Source: Ectopseudomonas composti
Lineage (GTDB): Bacteria > Pseudomonadota > Gammaproteobacteria > Pseudomonadales > Pseudomonadaceae
Direction of reading: 5' to 3'
Length of the DNA: 21,929 nt
NCBI GenBank assembly: GCA_946886245.1
Contig: CAMPIF010000013.1
Location: 1 to 21,929, forward strand
In this document: piece after piece, positions 7,745 through 16,676 of the stretch
Position numbering within the stretch: the stretch's first letter is position 1
How the letters are laid out: each line of letters opens with the position of its first letter
The notes under the pieces: generated by a model
What the model was told of the DNA's origin: nothing
Seen by the model: only the letters and a program-made list of their open reading frames with translations
The model's database searches: none
Made by a program: the position numbers and the translations under genes

Positions 7745-8905
7745 CTACGCCAGGAACTGCTGCAGCAGATCATTGAGAAACAGTTGGCCCTTCGCCGTGG
7801 CGACCAGTCGAGTTTCGTCGGCTTGCAACAGACCCAGGCGTTCGGCTTCGCGGCGTGCCTGTTCGAGCTGCTGCAGCGGCAGGCCGGTGCGCTGGCTGAA
7901 CAGCTCGGCCGGCGCGCCTTCGGTCAGGCGCAGCACGTTCATCAGGAACTCGAAGGGCAGCTCGTCGGTTTCCAGCAGGCGCTCGCCGGCCTGGAACGCC
8001 TTGGCCGGGTCGAGGTAATCCTTCGGCAGTCGGGTTTTCCAGGTGCGCTGGATGCGCCCTGCGGGTGTGCTCAGCTTGGCGTGGGCACCAGCGCCGATGC
8101 CGAGAAAATCGCCGAAGGTCCAGTAGTTGAGGTTGTGCCGCGCCTGTTTGCCGGGCTGGGCGTAGGCGGACACCTCGTACTGCGCGTAGCCCTCGGCGGC
8201 GAGCAGCGCCTGGCCGGCTTCCTGGATGTCCCACAGCAGATCATCCTCGGGAAGCGTCGGCGGCTGGCTCCAGAACACCGTGTTCGGCTCCATCGTCAGC
8301 TGGTACCAGGACAGGTGCGTCGGGGCCTGGGCGATGGCGGTGCGCAGGTCGAACAGGGCGTCTTCGATGCTCTGCTCCGGCAGGCCGTGCATCAGGTCGA
8401 GGTTGAAGTTGTCGAAGCCGGCAGCACGCGCCATGTCGGCGGCACGGATGGCTTCGTCGCCGTTATGGATGCGCCCCAGCGCCTTGAGCTTGGCTTCCTG
8501 GAAACTCTGCACGCCGATGGACAGACGATTGATGCCCAGCGCGCGGTAGCCCTTGAACTTGGCCTGCTCGAAGGTGCCGGGGTTGGCTTCCAGGGTGATT
8601 TCGATGTCTGGCGCGAAGGCGATGCGCCGTTCGACGCCTTCCAGCAGGCGCCCCAGGGCACGGTCGGAGAACAGGCTGGGCGTGCCGCCACCGAAGAAGA
8701 TTGAGCTCAGCGGCCGGCCGTGGGCGTGCTGCACGTCGATGTCGAGGTCGGCGAGCAGCGCGTCGACGTATTCATCTTCAGGCAGCGTCGGCCCGGCAGC
8801 ATGGGAGTTGAAGTCGCAGTAAGGGCATTTGCGCACGCACCACGGGATGTGGATATAGAGCGCCAGGGGCGGGAACAGGAAACTCCCGCCAGCGGAATCG
8901 CTCAT
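7745..8905 (-). CDS. hemW: Radical SAM heme chaperone HemW
   Basis: A 386-residue radical SAM protein of the HemN/HemW family. The 4Fe-4S-binding cysteines are C23, C27 and C30 in [10 protein letters not shown], preceded by [14 protein letters not shown] is at 72-77, ITLEANPGT follows, and the C-terminal HemN-type domain is complete. The short N-terminus and the length near 380 favour HemW, which binds haem and delivers it to respiratory proteins, over the coproporphyrinogen dehydrogenase HemN of about 460 residues. The start ATG overlaps the rdgB stop (ATGA), so it is translationally coupled to rdgB, a pairing found widely in gammaproteobacteria. Cytoplasmic. Confidence 0.94.
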   Translation of the reverse strand: MSDSAGGSFLFPPLALYIHIPWCVRKCPYCDFNSHAAGPTLPEDEYVDALLADLDIDVQHAHGRPLSSIFFGGGTPSLFSDRALGRLLEGVERRIAFAPDIEITLEANPGTFEQAKFKGYRALGINRLSIGVQSFQEAKLKALGRIHNGDEAIRAADMARAAGFDNFNLDLMHGLPEQSIEDALFDLRTAIAQAPTHLSWYQLTMEPNTVFWSQPPTLPEDDLLWDIQEAGQALLAAEGYAQYEVSAYAQPGKQARHNLNYWTFGDFLGIGAGAHAKLSTPAGRIQRTWKTRLPKDYLDPAKAFQAGERLLETDELPFEFLMNVLRLTEGAPAELFSQRTGLPLQQLEQARREAERLGLLQADETRLVATAKGQLFLNDLLQQFLA

Positions 8906-9510
8906 GCCAGCCCCAGGCGCTGCTTGAGCAGGGCCATGGCGCGGGCGCGGTGGCTGAGGCGGTTCTTCTGCTCGGCAGGCAGTTCGGCACTGGAGCAGTT
9001 GGTTTCCGGCACCCAGAACAGCGGGTCGTAGCCGAAGCCATGCTCGCCACGGGCTTCATGCAGGATGCTGCCGTGCCACAGGCCTTCACAGAGGATTGGC
9101 AGCGGATCGTCGGCGTGGCGCACCAGTGCCAGGGCGCAGACGAACTGTGCGCTGCGCTTGGCTTCCGGCACGTCTTTCAGGGCTTCTAGCAGCTTGGCGT
9201 TGTTCGCCGCGTCGCCCTGGCCATCGGCATAGCGCGCCGAGTAGATGCCGGGCGCGCCGCCGAGGAAATCCACCGCCAGGCCGGAGTCGTCGGCCAGCGC
9301 AGGCAGGCCGGAGATGCGCGCGGCGTTGCGTGCCTTGAGGATGGCGTTTTCGACGAACGACAGGCCGGTCTCTTCCGGTTCGACCTGGCTGAACTCACCG
9401 ATGGAACGCACGCGCACCGCATCGCCGAGCATGGCCTGCAACTCTTTGAGCTTGCCGGCGTTATGGCTGGCCAGTACCAGTTCCTTGAAACCACTGACGG
9501 GATTAGTCAT
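8902..9510 (-). CDS. rdgB: dITP/XTP pyrophosphatase (non-canonical purine NTPase)
   Basis: This enzyme hydrolyses dITP, dXTP and ITP to monophosphates, keeping deaminated purines out of DNA and RNA. The protein has 202 residues from the ATG at 9510. An in-frame upstream extension to 9567 lies inside the preceding gene and looks spurious. The substrate-binding [10 protein letters not shown] is at about 15-24, the catalytic ADDSGL at 73-78, the base-specificity FGYDPLF at 159-165 and the SHR motif at 186-188. Its ATG overlaps the end of the DUF4426 gene (ATGACTAA), and its stop overlaps the hemW start. This is a Ham1/RdgB family member of normal length. Confidence 0.96.
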   Translation of the reverse strand: MTNPVSGFKELVLASHNAGKLKELQAMLGDAVRVRSIGEFSQVEPEETGLSFVENAILKARNAARISGLPALADDSGLAVDFLGGAPGIYSARYADGQGDAANNAKLLEALKDVPEAKRSAQFVCALALVRHADDPLPILCEGLWHGSILHEARGEHGFGYDPLFWVPETNCSSAELPAEQKNRLSHRARAMALLKQRLGLA

Positions 9511-9919
9511 CCGGGAACATTTCCTGGTTGAAGGTGATGCGGTGCGTGCTGTCGCCCTGGCGCACATCGAGGGTGAAGCTGAGAATCTCGCGGCTGGCGA
9601 AGGGGAATTGCGCCAGGTAGTAGATGGCGCCGCTTTCGGTGACCTGCCTGAAGGTCAACGCGGTGCTCTGCCCCAGCAGGTTCTTCACCTCGCCACCGAC
9701 CACGGCGGTGCTGGCTTTGCCGGCCTTGAGCACGGCGACGTTGATCACGCCCAGGGTCTTGCTCCGGGTCAGTCCCGCCGCCACGGCAATGTCTGGCTGG
9801 ATGAAGCTGGAGTTGAACACGCTGTAGTGCACGTCGAGGTCGCCGAAGCTCTGCTTGCGCTCGGCGGCGGCCGGCAGAGCCAGGCACAGGGCGATCAGGA
9901 AGGGGATGATGCGGCTCAT
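9503..9919 (-). CDS. Exported DUF4426 family protein
   Basis: A 138-residue protein with a signal peptide ([18 protein letters not shown], cleavage before ERKQSF) and a mature part of about 120 residues made of beta-type sequence. It starts with [21 protein letters not shown], typical of DUF4426. Function is unknown; the likely location is the periplasm. The ATG at 9919 has a GAGGAGA Shine-Dalgarno sequence. It sits 14 bp after metW and overlaps the rdgB start by 8 bp, a gene order conserved in Pseudomonas, so it is certainly part of this operon although its job is not obviously related to methionine. Confidence 0.88.
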   Translation of the reverse strand: MSRIIPFLIALCLALPAAAERKQSFGDLDVHYSVFNSSFIQPDIAVAAGLTRSKTLGVINVAVLKAGKASTAVVGGEVKNLLGQSTALTFRQVTESGAIYYLAQFPFASREILSFTLDVRQGDSTHRITFNQEMFPDD

Positions 9920-9933
9920 GATGTTCTCCTCGT

Positions 9934-10560
9934 TCAGACCGCGACGCGCTGGGCGGACAGGTCCGCGCCGCTGATGCGGTAGATGCCGATCTCGCCCAGC
10001 AGGTTGGGCCAGATGCGGCTTGCCAGGCCATGGCGGTGGTCACGGTCCACTGCCAGGCGTTCTTCCACACGGGCACCCTGGGCGTGACAGAGACGCTCGA
10101 AGTCCTCGAAGGTGCAGAAGTGGATGTTCGGGGTGTTGTACCAGGTATAGGGCAGGAAGTCCGATACCGGCATGCGACCTTTCGTCGTCAGGTACCAGCG
10201 GCAGCGCCAGTGGCCGAAATTGGGGAAGGTGATGATGCAGGTCTTGCCGACACGCAGCATCTCGGCCAGCACCTTGTCCGGGTAGTGCAGCGCCTGCAAC
10301 GACTGGGTCATGACCACCACATCGAAGCTGTTGCTGGCGAAGTTGCCCAGCCCCAGGTCGAGGTTCTGCTCGATGACGTTGACGCCGCGCTCGATGCACA
10401 GGGCGATCTTGTCCGGGTCGATCTCCAGGCCATAGCCGGCCACCTGCTTGTTGTCGCGTAGCCAGGCGAGCAGCTCGCCGTCGCCGCAGCCCAGGTCGAG
10501 CACGCGGCTGCCCGGGGCGATCCATTCCTGGATGATGTCCAGATCCGCTCGCATGCTCAT
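9934..10560 (-). CDS. metW: MetW, methionine biosynthesis partner of MetX
   Basis: A 208-residue protein with a class I methyltransferase-like fold. [12 protein letters not shown] at about 20-31 is the SAM-site motif, and the later [20 protein letters not shown] is distinctive for MetW. In Pseudomonas and related bacteria MetW is encoded directly after metX and is needed for full homoserine acylation. Whether it methylates anything is not settled. The start at 10560 overlaps the metX stop (ATGA); a second Met at residue 3 is an alternative. Cytoplasmic. Confidence 0.95.
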   Translation of the reverse strand: MSMRADLDIIQEWIAPGSRVLDLGCGDGELLAWLRDNKQVAGYGLEIDPDKIALCIERGVNVIEQNLDLGLGNFASNSFDVVVMTQSLQALHYPDKVLAEMLRVGKTCIITFPNFGHWRCRWYLTTKGRMPVSDFLPYTWYNTPNIHFCTFEDFERLCHAQGARVEERLAVDRDHRHGLASRIWPNLLGEIGIYRISGADLSAQRVAV

Positions 10561-11696
10561 ACCTCGATTCGCTTCATGTAGCTGTCGAACGCCTGCAGGT
10601 AACGCGGGATCGGCATGAGGAAGGCGTCATGGCCCTGCGGTGCGTCGATCTCCAGGTAGCAGACGTTCTTCTTCGCCGCCAGCAGGGCGTCGACGATCTC
10701 CCGCGAGCGGGCGGGGGAGAAGCGCCAGTCGGTGGTGAAGGACATCACGCAGAAATCCGCCTCGGCCGCGGCCAGGGTCTTGGCCAGGTCGCCGTCGTTG
10801 GCGGCGGCCGGATCGAAGTAGTCCAGCGCCTTGGTCATCAGCAGGTAGGTGTTGGCATCAAAACGGCCAGAGAACTCTTCGCCCTGGTAGCGCAGATAGC
10901 TTTCCACCTGGAACTCGACGCTGTGAAAGTCGTAGTTGAGCTTCTCGCTTTTCAGGCCACGGCCGAATTTCTCGCCCATGGCGTCATCGGAGAGGTAGGT
11001 GATGTGCCCAACCATGCGCGCCAGCATCAGCCCGCGCTTGGGGATCACGCCCTGTTCCTGGAAATGCCCGCCGTGAAACTCCGGGTCAGTGAGGATCGCC
11101 TGGCGCGCCACTTCGTTGAAGGCGATGTTCTGCGCCGACAGCTTGGGCGCCGAGGCAATCGCCAGGCAGTGGCGTACGCGCTCGGGGTAGCTGATGGTCC
11201 ACTGCATGGCCTGCATGCCGCCGAGGCTGCCACCGATCACCGCTGCCCATTGGGCGATGCCGAGCACATCGGCCAGGCGTGCCTGGCTGTGCACCCAGTC
11301 TTCCACCGTCATCACCGGGAAGTCGGCGCCATAGGGCTTGCCGGTGGCCGGGTTGGCGCTGCTCGGGCCGGTGGAGCCATTGCAGCCGCCCAGATTGTTG
11401 AGGCTGACGACGAAGAACTTGCTGGTGTCGATCGGCTTGCCGGGGCCGATGCAGCTGTCCCACCAGCCGGGTTTGCGGTCCTCCGGGCTGTGGTAGCCGG
11501 CGGCGTGATGATGGCCGGACAGCGCGTGGCAGATCAGCACGGCATTGCTGCGCGCGGCGTTCAGTTCGCCGTAGGTTTCGACGACCAGTTCGTACTCGGC
11601 CAGGCTGCGTCCGCAGGCCAGTGCCAGGGGTTCGCTGAATCGGAACACCTGGGGGCTGACCAGACCGACGGAATCTTCGGGAAATGCAGTGGGCAT
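10557..11696 (-). CDS. metX: Homoserine O-acyltransferase MetX (probably succinyltransferase)
   Basis: MetX activates homoserine by O-acylation, the first committed step of methionine synthesis. The 379-residue alpha/beta hydrolase carries nucleophile S157 in GGSLGG, D323 in TTDWRFSP and H356 in [19 protein letters not shown] near 55-67 and [12 protein letters not shown] at 100-111 are also family motifs. Pseudomonas MetX enzymes use succinyl-CoA rather than acetyl-CoA; I infer the same here from lineage and the adjacent metW. The ATG at 11696 has no strong Shine-Dalgarno sequence. It leads the metX-metW-DUF4426-rdgB-hemW run, 85 bp after the dynamin-like gene. Confidence 0.95.
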   Translation of the reverse strand: MPTAFPEDSVGLVSPQVFRFSEPLALACGRSLAEYELVVETYGELNAARSNAVLICHALSGHHHAAGYHSPEDRKPGWWDSCIGPGKPIDTSKFFVVSLNNLGGCNGSTGPSSANPATGKPYGADFPVMTVEDWVHSQARLADVLGIAQWAAVIGGSLGGMQAMQWTISYPERVRHCLAIASAPKLSAQNIAFNEVARQAILTDPEFHGGHFQEQGVIPKRGLMLARMVGHITYLSDDAMGEKFGRGLKSEKLNYDFHSVEFQVESYLRYQGEEFSGRFDANTYLLMTKALDYFDPAAANDGDLAKTLAAAEADFCVMSFTTDWRFSPARSREIVDALLAAKKNVCYLEIDAPQGHDAFLMPIPRYLQAFDSYMKRIEV

Positions 11697-11781
11697 GAAG
11701 GCGCTGCTAATGAATCGGAGGAGGGCGCCAGTCTAAAGAGCACCGACCTAAGCGGCAAGCGAGCTGGGCGCCCGCTCCGCT

Positions 11782-13758
11782 CTACAGGCTTTGTGGCCGC
11801 GCCGCCATCGGCAGGTTGACCACCTTGCCCTGGCGCTGCACCGGTGCCGGGCGGCGCAGCACGCGCAGCATGTCGCTGGCCTGGGCCAGTTGCTGCTCCA
11901 GTTCTTCCCGGTAGCGCGCCAGTTGCAGGCTGCGTTTGCGCGTCTGCTGGGTTTCCTGAGCCAGGGCCTTGAGGCGCAGCATGTGGCTTTCCAGCATCTG
12001 CTTGTGTTCCAGGGTGTGCTGCATCAGCGGCATCAGCGCATCGGCGGCCCATTGCTCGGCATCCAGGCGCAGGCGCTGGTGCAGGCCTATCACTTCCTGG
12101 GCCAGGGTGGCGAAGAAGCGCCGGGTCAGGCTGCGCTGCTCGGTGAGCAGGGTCTTGAGGTGCAGGCGGAACTGGTCGCCCTTTTCCTGCAGTTTCTTCA
12201 GCTCTCGCAGATAACGCTGGATCTTGAACTGCGGCGCATCGACACCGCCGAGTGGGTTGTCTTCGTTATGGCGGCGATAGATGGCTGCAACCATCTTGTT
12301 GGCCATGTCGGCTTCGTGCTGCAGGTTGTGCAGATCCTGCTCGACGGCGCGGAAGAAATGCAGGATGGCCTGGTTGATGCCCAGGGTGGTCCAGCTGCCG
12401 GTCAGATTGCGGCGCACCTCGCTCAGGTGTTCTTCCAGGCGTTCGGCGCGTGCGGCGTGGCGCAGCAGCTGACCCTGGCGTTGCAGCAGGCGTTGGTTGG
12501 TCTTCAGGCCGAGCAGGCGCTTGTGATGCCGGCTGTGATCTTCCTTGGTCTTGGCGGTCAGCTCGAACAACAACTGGCCGTTGTCCTGCTGATGGCTGCC
12601 GAGCAGGGCCAGCTGTTCGCTGACTTTCTCCAGGCGCAGACTGAGCACGTGCTGACTGTTATTGAGCAGCGCCAGCACCTGACGCACCACGTTATCTTCG
12701 ATCAGGCGTTCCTTCTGCGCGACGATGCGCTCGCACAGCAGGGTCTCCAGACCGGCCATCTGGCTGCGTGCCAGCAGTTCCTCGTCCTTGCGCACCTTGG
12801 CCAGCAGCGCCTGCTTGGCCGACAGGGGCAGTACGTCCTGCTTGGCGATGCCCAGCTGCTTGGCGGTGGCGCTCTGGATCTGGCCAATGGCGTTCTGCAC
12901 GAAGGTCTCGCCTGCCAGGTCGTCCCACAGCACGTCGATCTTGTTGAGGACGGCGAACAGGCTGGTCTGGGTGTCCTCCTCGAGCTGACGGATGTGCTGC
13001 TGCCAGATGCTCATGTCGCTGGCGGTGACGCCGGTGTCGGCGGCCAGCAGGAAGATGATCGCCTGGGCATTGGGCAGCATCGACAGGGTCAGCTCCGGCT
13101 CGCTGCCCAGGGCGTTGAGACCGGGAGTGTCGAGAATACGCAGGCCCTGACGCAGCAGCGGGTGGTCGAAGTTGACCATGGCATGGCGCCAGGCTGGCAC
13201 CAGCACCTGACCGCGCTTTCCGGTGCCTTCGAGCATGTCCGGGTGGAAGCCGAGCTGGATTGCCTGCTCGACCGGCATCGGTTTGGTCTTGGCCACCTGG
13301 CTGAAAGCCAGCGCCATGTTGGCCGGGTCGCTGGTGTCCAGTGGGATGTTCACCCAGTGCCGGGGAATGCGCTTGAACTGGGCGACGCTGGCCGAGGCCG
13401 TGCGCGTCTCGATGGGCAACAGGCGGATGTAGGGACGTTCCGAGCGCGGGTCGAAAAACAGTTCGGTCGGGCACATGGTGGTACGCCCGGCATGCGAAGG
13501 CAGCATGCGCTGGCCGTATTCGGAAAAGAACAGGCTGTTGATCAGCTCGGTCTTGCCGCGCGAGAACTCGCCGACGAAGGCCAGGGTGATGTGGTCGGTA
13601 CGCAGGATTTTCAGGGCGCGTTCGAGCTTGGCCTGAACTGCCTCGGAGTTGAGCCGGTTGTGTTCCAGCCAGCTGCGATAACGCGTGATCTCGCGCATCA
13701 GTTCGCGTTTCCAGGCGACGTAAGCGTCAACCTGCTGGCTGAGACGTTCCATGCTCAT
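11782..13758 (-). CDS. Dynamin-like GTPase
   Basis: A 658-residue large GTPase of the bacterial dynamin family. From the ATG at 13758 (AGGAG Shine-Dalgarno; the in-frame extension to 13860 has no support) there is a helical lead-in. The P-loop GEFSRGKT is at 63-70, the G2 threonines at 93-94, G3 DTPG at 210-213 and G4 NKID at 272-275. Residues from about 370 onward are largely coiled-coil or helical, rich in Gln, Leu and Arg, ending in a basic tail. I see no clear membrane segment. Such proteins remodel or protect membranes in the few cases studied; the role here is unknown. It lies between yggU and metX with its own promoter. As far as I recall, that gene is not in this position in P. aeruginosa. 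Confidence 0.88.
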   Translation of the reverse strand: MSMERLSQQVDAYVAWKRELMREITRYRSWLEHNRLNSEAVQAKLERALKILRTDHITLAFVGEFSRGKTELINSLFFSEYGQRMLPSHAGRTTMCPTELFFDPRSERPYIRLLPIETRTASASVAQFKRIPRHWVNIPLDTSDPANMALAFSQVAKTKPMPVEQAIQLGFHPDMLEGTGKRGQVLVPAWRHAMVNFDHPLLRQGLRILDTPGLNALGSEPELTLSMLPNAQAIIFLLAADTGVTASDMSIWQQHIRQLEEDTQTSLFAVLNKIDVLWDDLAGETFVQNAIGQIQSATAKQLGIAKQDVLPLSAKQALLAKVRKDEELLARSQMAGLETLLCERIVAQKERLIEDNVVRQVLALLNNSQHVLSLRLEKVSEQLALLGSHQQDNGQLLFELTAKTKEDHSRHHKRLLGLKTNQRLLQRQGQLLRHAARAERLEEHLSEVRRNLTGSWTTLGINQAILHFFRAVEQDLHNLQHEADMANKMVAAIYRRHNEDNPLGGVDAPQFKIQRYLRELKKLQEKGDQFRLHLKTLLTEQRSLTRRFFATLAQEVIGLHQRLRLDAEQWAADALMPLMQHTLEHKQMLESHMLRLKALAQETQQTRKRSLQLARYREELEQQLAQASDMLRVLRRPAPVQRQGKVVNLPMAARPQSL

Positions 13759-13858
13759 CCTGGCTCTCCTCTCGGCAAGTTCATCCACTTGCTGGGGCTG
13801 CGTGACTGTTCGGTTGGCGTTGCCGCCAGGAAGCACGGCATTCGCGAGAATAACCTGC

Positions 13859-13886
13859 ATTATGCGAGGTACAGGGCGGCCGTCAA
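13859..13886 (-). promoter_or_regulatory. Probable sigma-70 promoter of the dynamin-like gene
   Basis: Read on the minus strand, TTGACG (13886-13881) and CATAAT (13864-13859) are separated by 16 bp. Both hexamers match consensus at five of six positions. Transcription would begin near 13852, about 95 bp before the ATG. This supports the GTPase gene being expressed apart from the upstream yggS-proC-yggT-yggU genes. Confidence 0.6.
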
Positions 13887-13939
13887 TTGGCGGCTTGTAC
13901 AGTCCCGCCTTGTGGTCGGGTCTGGTGGCTGAGTGGTCA

Positions 13940-14245
13940 TCAGGCGCGCTGCAGGCCGGGAATCGGCGGCAGGTTCTTCGGAGCGCGAATGCGCAGGCGT
14001 TTCTGCCGATTGAGTTCGCCGCTTTCCAGGCTCACCTGGCTCTTGGCCACACCAAAAGCCTTGGCCAGAAAGGCCAGCAGATGGGCGTTGGCCTTGCCCT
14101 CGATCGGTGGGGCGGTGAGGCGGATCTTCAACCGATCACCCTGCAGCCCGGCGAACTCATTTTTGCTCGCCTTGGGTTGCAGGTGACAGTCGAGGATCAG
14201 GTCCTCGCCGTCCCAGCGGTAGAAACTTGCGGTCTTGATCGGCAT
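13940..14245 (-). CDS. yggU: DUF167 family protein (YggU-like)
   Basis: A 101-residue cytoplasmic protein of the DUF167/YggU family, a small alpha-beta fold of unknown function. The core KASKNEFAGLQGDRLKIRLTAPPIEGKANAHL (roughly residues 25-57) is the family signature, followed by LAKAFGV and VSLESGELNRQKRLRI. I start at the ATG at 14245, giving MPIKTASFYRW; the in-frame extension to 14266 runs into a dispersed repeat. It follows yggT, as in most gammaproteobacteria, but a palindromic repeat separates the two genes. Confidence 0.92.
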   Translation of the reverse strand: MPIKTASFYRWDGEDLILDCHLQPKASKNEFAGLQGDRLKIRLTAPPIEGKANAHLLAFLAKAFGVAKSQVSLESGELNRQKRLRIRAPKNLPPIPGLQRA

Positions 14246-14246
14246 A

Positions 14247-14291
14247 CCCCTCATCCGGCGCTGCACGCCACCTTCTCCCGGAGGGAGAAGG
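14247..14291. repeat. Dispersed palindromic repeat between yggT and yggU
   Basis: CCTTCTCCC (14271-14279) pairs with GGGAGAAGG (14283-14291) across a three-base loop. The adjoining CCCTCATCCGGCGCTGCACGCC (split here as 14247-14256 and onward) completes a repeat type seen often in Pseudomonas intergenic DNA. The same wording (GGGAGAAGGTGG, then GCCGGAT) recurs near 21798-21834, flanking element C. It lies inside a transcription unit, so it may tune expression of yggU relative to yggT. Confidence 0.65.
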
Positions 14292-14325
14292 TCAGCAAGG
14301 AAGGTGTCGCTGCGCGACTCTCATG

Positions 14326-14919
14326 CTAGAGGAAGGGGCTGAGCATGGGCGGCAGGCCCGTGTATGCCGCCAGGCCGCCGATGATGAAGCGGTCTGCAAG
14401 ATTGATCGCGATGAAGGCGAAGATCGGCGAGATATCCAGGCCACCGAGGTTCGGCAGCAACTTGCGGAACGGCGCCAGCAGCGGCTCGCAGATCTGATTG
14501 ACCAGCTGTGCACCGGGGTTGTAGCTGCCTGGGGCGACCCAGGAGAGGATCACGCTGATGATCATGGCGAAGAAGAACACCTTGAGAAACAGCGAGGTCA
14601 CGCCGATCAGTGACCACACCAGCAGTTGCAGGATGAAACCGCCGACGTTGTAGCCCATCAGCGTCAGGGTGACGACCATCAGCAGCAGCTGCACCAGGAT
14701 GGCCAGCACCAGCGAGGCCAGATCCAGCCCGGCGAAACCGGGGATGATCCGCCGCAGGGGCGTCACCAGCGGCTGCGTGGCCTTGACGATGAACTGGCTC
14801 AGCGGGTTGTAGAAGTCGGCGCGCACCAGTTGCAGGATGAAACGCAGCAGGACGATCAGCAGATACAGGCTGCCGAGGGTCTGAATGATGTAGATCAGGG
14901 CTTCGATGAGTCCGGACAT
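14326..14919 (-). CDS. yggT: YggT family membrane protein
   Basis: A 197-residue inner-membrane protein with two YGGT repeats, each made of two hydrophobic helices around an amphipathic stretch. The first contains ADFYNPLSQFIVKATQPLV and PLRRIIPGFAGLDLASL. The second contains GSYNPGAQLVNQICEPLLAPF and RKLLPNLGGLDISPI. The internal duplication is plain to see. The biochemical role is not settled; links to osmotic tolerance and cell-division-related processes have been proposed. The ATG at 14919 lies 11 bp after the proC stop, so the two are co-transcribed. Confidence 0.93.
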   Translation of the reverse strand: MSGLIEALIYIIQTLGSLYLLIVLLRFILQLVRADFYNPLSQFIVKATQPLVTPLRRIIPGFAGLDLASLVLAILVQLLLMVVTLTLMGYNVGGFILQLLVWSLIGVTSLFLKVFFFAMIISVILSWVAPGSYNPGAQLVNQICEPLLAPFRKLLPNLGGLDISPIFAFIAINLADRFIIGGLAAYTGLPPMLSPFL

Positions 14920-14930
14920 GTTTGCTTCCC

Positions 14931-15749
14931 TTATTGACCCAGTTGTTCGGCCAGTTCGGCCGAGCGATTGGCGGCGGCATTCAGTGCCTGTTGTACCAGC
15001 GCTTCGAAGCCGCCGGCCTGGAAGGTGTTGATTGCTGCTTCGGTGGTTCCGTTCGGCGAGGTGACGCGGCGACGCAGTTCACTGGCGTTGACATCGCTCT
15101 CGCTGGCCATGCGTGCAGCGCCCAGTGCGGTCTGGATGCTCAGGCGGGCAGCGGTTTCGCGCGGCAGGCCGAGCTGCTCGCCAGCCTTCGTCATGGCTTC
15201 GATCAGCAGGAAGAAATAAGCCGGGCCGCTGCCGGATACGGCAGTGACTGCATCGATCTGTGCTTCGCTGTCCAGCCACAGGGCCAGCCCCACGGCGCTC
15301 AGCACCTGTTCGGCCTGGGCTTTCTGCTCGGTGCTGACGCGCGGGTTGGCGAACAGGCCGGAAACGCCCTGGCGCAGCAGCGCCGGGGTGTTGGGCATGC
15401 AGCGCACCAGCGGGCGCTCGCCCAGCCAGGTTTCCAGGCTGGCGCAGCTGATGCCGGCGGCGATGGAGATGATCACCTGATTTGGCGCGAGGTGCGGAGC
15501 CAGATCCAGGCACACCGCCTTCATGATCTGCGGCTTGACTGCCAGCACGATCAGGTCGGCGCCTTTGATGGCTTCACCGTTATCCGCGAAGGTGACGATG
15601 CCGTGTTCCTGCTGCAGGCGATTGCGTTGTTCGCTGCCGGGCTCGCTGGCGCGGATGGCGCTGGCCGGCACGCCCTGCGCACGCAAACCGCCAATCAGGC
15701 TGGCGGCCATGTTGCCGGCGCCGATGAAGGCGATGATCGGGTTGCTCAT
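14931..15749 (-). CDS. proC: Pyrroline-5-carboxylate reductase
   Basis: ProC catalyses the last step of proline synthesis, reducing 1-pyrroline-5-carboxylate with NAD(P)H. The protein has 272 residues from the ATG at 15749, which has AAGGAA about 9 bp upstream; an in-frame TTG at 15770 is a poorer start. The Rossmann motif FIGAGNMAASLIGGL is at 8-22, VLAVKPQ follows, and the C-terminal VTSPNGTTEAAI with the preceding AVSGSGPAYFF is the substrate site. It sits 17 bp after yggS, as in many gammaproteobacteria. Confidence 0.96.
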   Translation of the reverse strand: MSNPIIAFIGAGNMAASLIGGLRAQGVPASAIRASEPGSEQRNRLQQEHGIVTFADNGEAIKGADLIVLAVKPQIMKAVCLDLAPHLAPNQVIISIAAGISCASLETWLGERPLVRCMPNTPALLRQGVSGLFANPRVSTEQKAQAEQVLSAVGLALWLDSEAQIDAVTAVSGSGPAYFFLLIEAMTKAGEQLGLPRETAARLSIQTALGAARMASESDVNASELRRRVTSPNGTTEAAINTFQAGGFEALVQQALNAAANRSAELAEQLGQ

Positions 15750-15766
15750 TACGGGAATTCCTTCAT

Positions 15767-16459
15767 TCAATGGGTGGGCTGGCCGTAATCGCGGGCGCCG
15801 AACAGGGCGGTGCCGATGCGCACCCAGGTGGCGCCTTCGGCGATGGCGGCCTCCAGGTCATGGCTCATGCCCATGGACAGGGTATCGAGGTCCAGCGCCA
15901 GGTCATCACGCAATTGGCGCAAGTGGGCGAATGCGGCATGTTGCGCGGCGACATCGTCGGTAGGTTCAGGAATCGCCATCAGCCCCCGCAGGCTCAGGTT
16001 GGGCAGGGCGGCGACGGCCTTGGCCAGCTCTGGCAGTGCTTCTGGGCTGCAGCCGGATTTGCTGTCCTCGGCACTGACATTGACCTGCAGGCAGATATTC
16101 AGCGGCGGCAGGTGCGCGGGGCGCTGCTCGGAGAGGCGTTGGGCGATTTTCAGTCGATCCACCGAATGTACCCAGTCGAAATGCTCGGCGATGGGCCGGG
16201 TCTTGTTCGACTGAATGGGGCCGATGAAGTGCCAGATCAAGGGCAGATCGCTCAATTCGGCCTGTTTTTCCAGCGCTTCCTGCAGGTAGTTCTCGCCAAA
16301 ATCGCGAAGGCCGGCGGCGTGGGCTTCGCGAATGGCCGCTGCTGGTTTGGTCTTGCTCACCGCGAGCAGGCCGATATCCGCCAAATTGTGCTGCGAGGCT
16401 TGCGCCGCCTCACGGATGCGCGCTCCGACCTTTGCAATATTCTCTGCTATCGTGGACAT
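15767..16459 (-). CDS. yggS: PLP homeostasis protein (YggS/PLPBP family)
   Basis: A 230-residue single-domain PLP-binding protein with the alanine racemase N-terminal fold and no known catalytic activity. It buffers pyridoxal phosphate, and its loss disturbs amino-acid and keto-acid pools. The PLP lysine is K36 in AVSKTKP. FGENYLQE, WHFIGPIQSNK and the phosphate-binding SMGMSHDLEAAI and VRIGTALFG are all present. It is first in yggS-proC-yggT-yggU, divergent from pilT. TATAGA (minus strand, about 16468-16473) could be its -10; the position of the -35 falls at or inside element B. Confidence 0.95.
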   Translation of the reverse strand: MSTIAENIAKVGARIREAAQASQHNLADIGLLAVSKTKPAAAIREAHAAGLRDFGENYLQEALEKQAELSDLPLIWHFIGPIQSNKTRPIAEHFDWVHSVDRLKIAQRLSEQRPAHLPPLNICLQVNVSAEDSKSGCSPEALPELAKAVAALPNLSLRGLMAIPEPTDDVAAQHAAFAHLRQLRDDLALDLDTLSMGMSHDLEAAIAEGATWVRIGTALFGARDYGQPTH

Positions 16460-16488
16460 TAATTGCGCTCTATAAAGCCCTACCTCTA

Positions 16489-16635
16489 GAGAGGGCGTCT
16501 ACAAACTGCTGCGCTCGACCATGCTGCGTTGAAGTCACCCTCAGAAGGCTCATGTACAGCTCGTACACTGCGCCTTTTCGCCTGACTTCGCCTTGCCTGA
16601 CCTTCGCTCGCTGCTTTGTAAACACCTTCTCAGGG
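16489..16635. mobile_element. MITE-like palindromic element B in the yggS-pilT gap
   Basis: The left end GAGAGGGCGTCTACAAA (from 16490) matches the reverse complement of the right end, GAGAAGGTGTTTACAAA (complement ending near 16632), at all but three positions. Palindromy continues inward to the centre, CATGTACAGCTCGTACA (about 16551-16567). GCCTGACCTTCGCTC (16595-16609) is identical to the reverse complement of a stretch in element C (21662-21676), and GCTCATGTACA (16548-16558) also occurs in element A (3298-3308). No coding frame looks real. It occupies most of the divergent promoter region of yggS and pilT. Confidence 0.7.
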
Positions 16636-16676
16636 TTTGCGGCATTCTACCTGCTTGCTTGTAATTGGGGAGTCCC

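Noticed and set aside
11697..11781. Intrinsic terminator between the dynamin-like gene and metX
   Set aside because: A GC-rich inverted stretch (GAGC...GCTC near 11760-11776) has almost no loop and no T-run on the minus strand, so I could not support a terminator.
11791..13932. A 713-codon open frame on the plus strand
   Set aside because: It is wholly antisense to the dynamin-like gene, whose GTPase motifs prove the coding strand. The plus-strand translation is Gln-, Leu- and Val-rich shadow sequence without domains, a usual effect of GC-rich codons.
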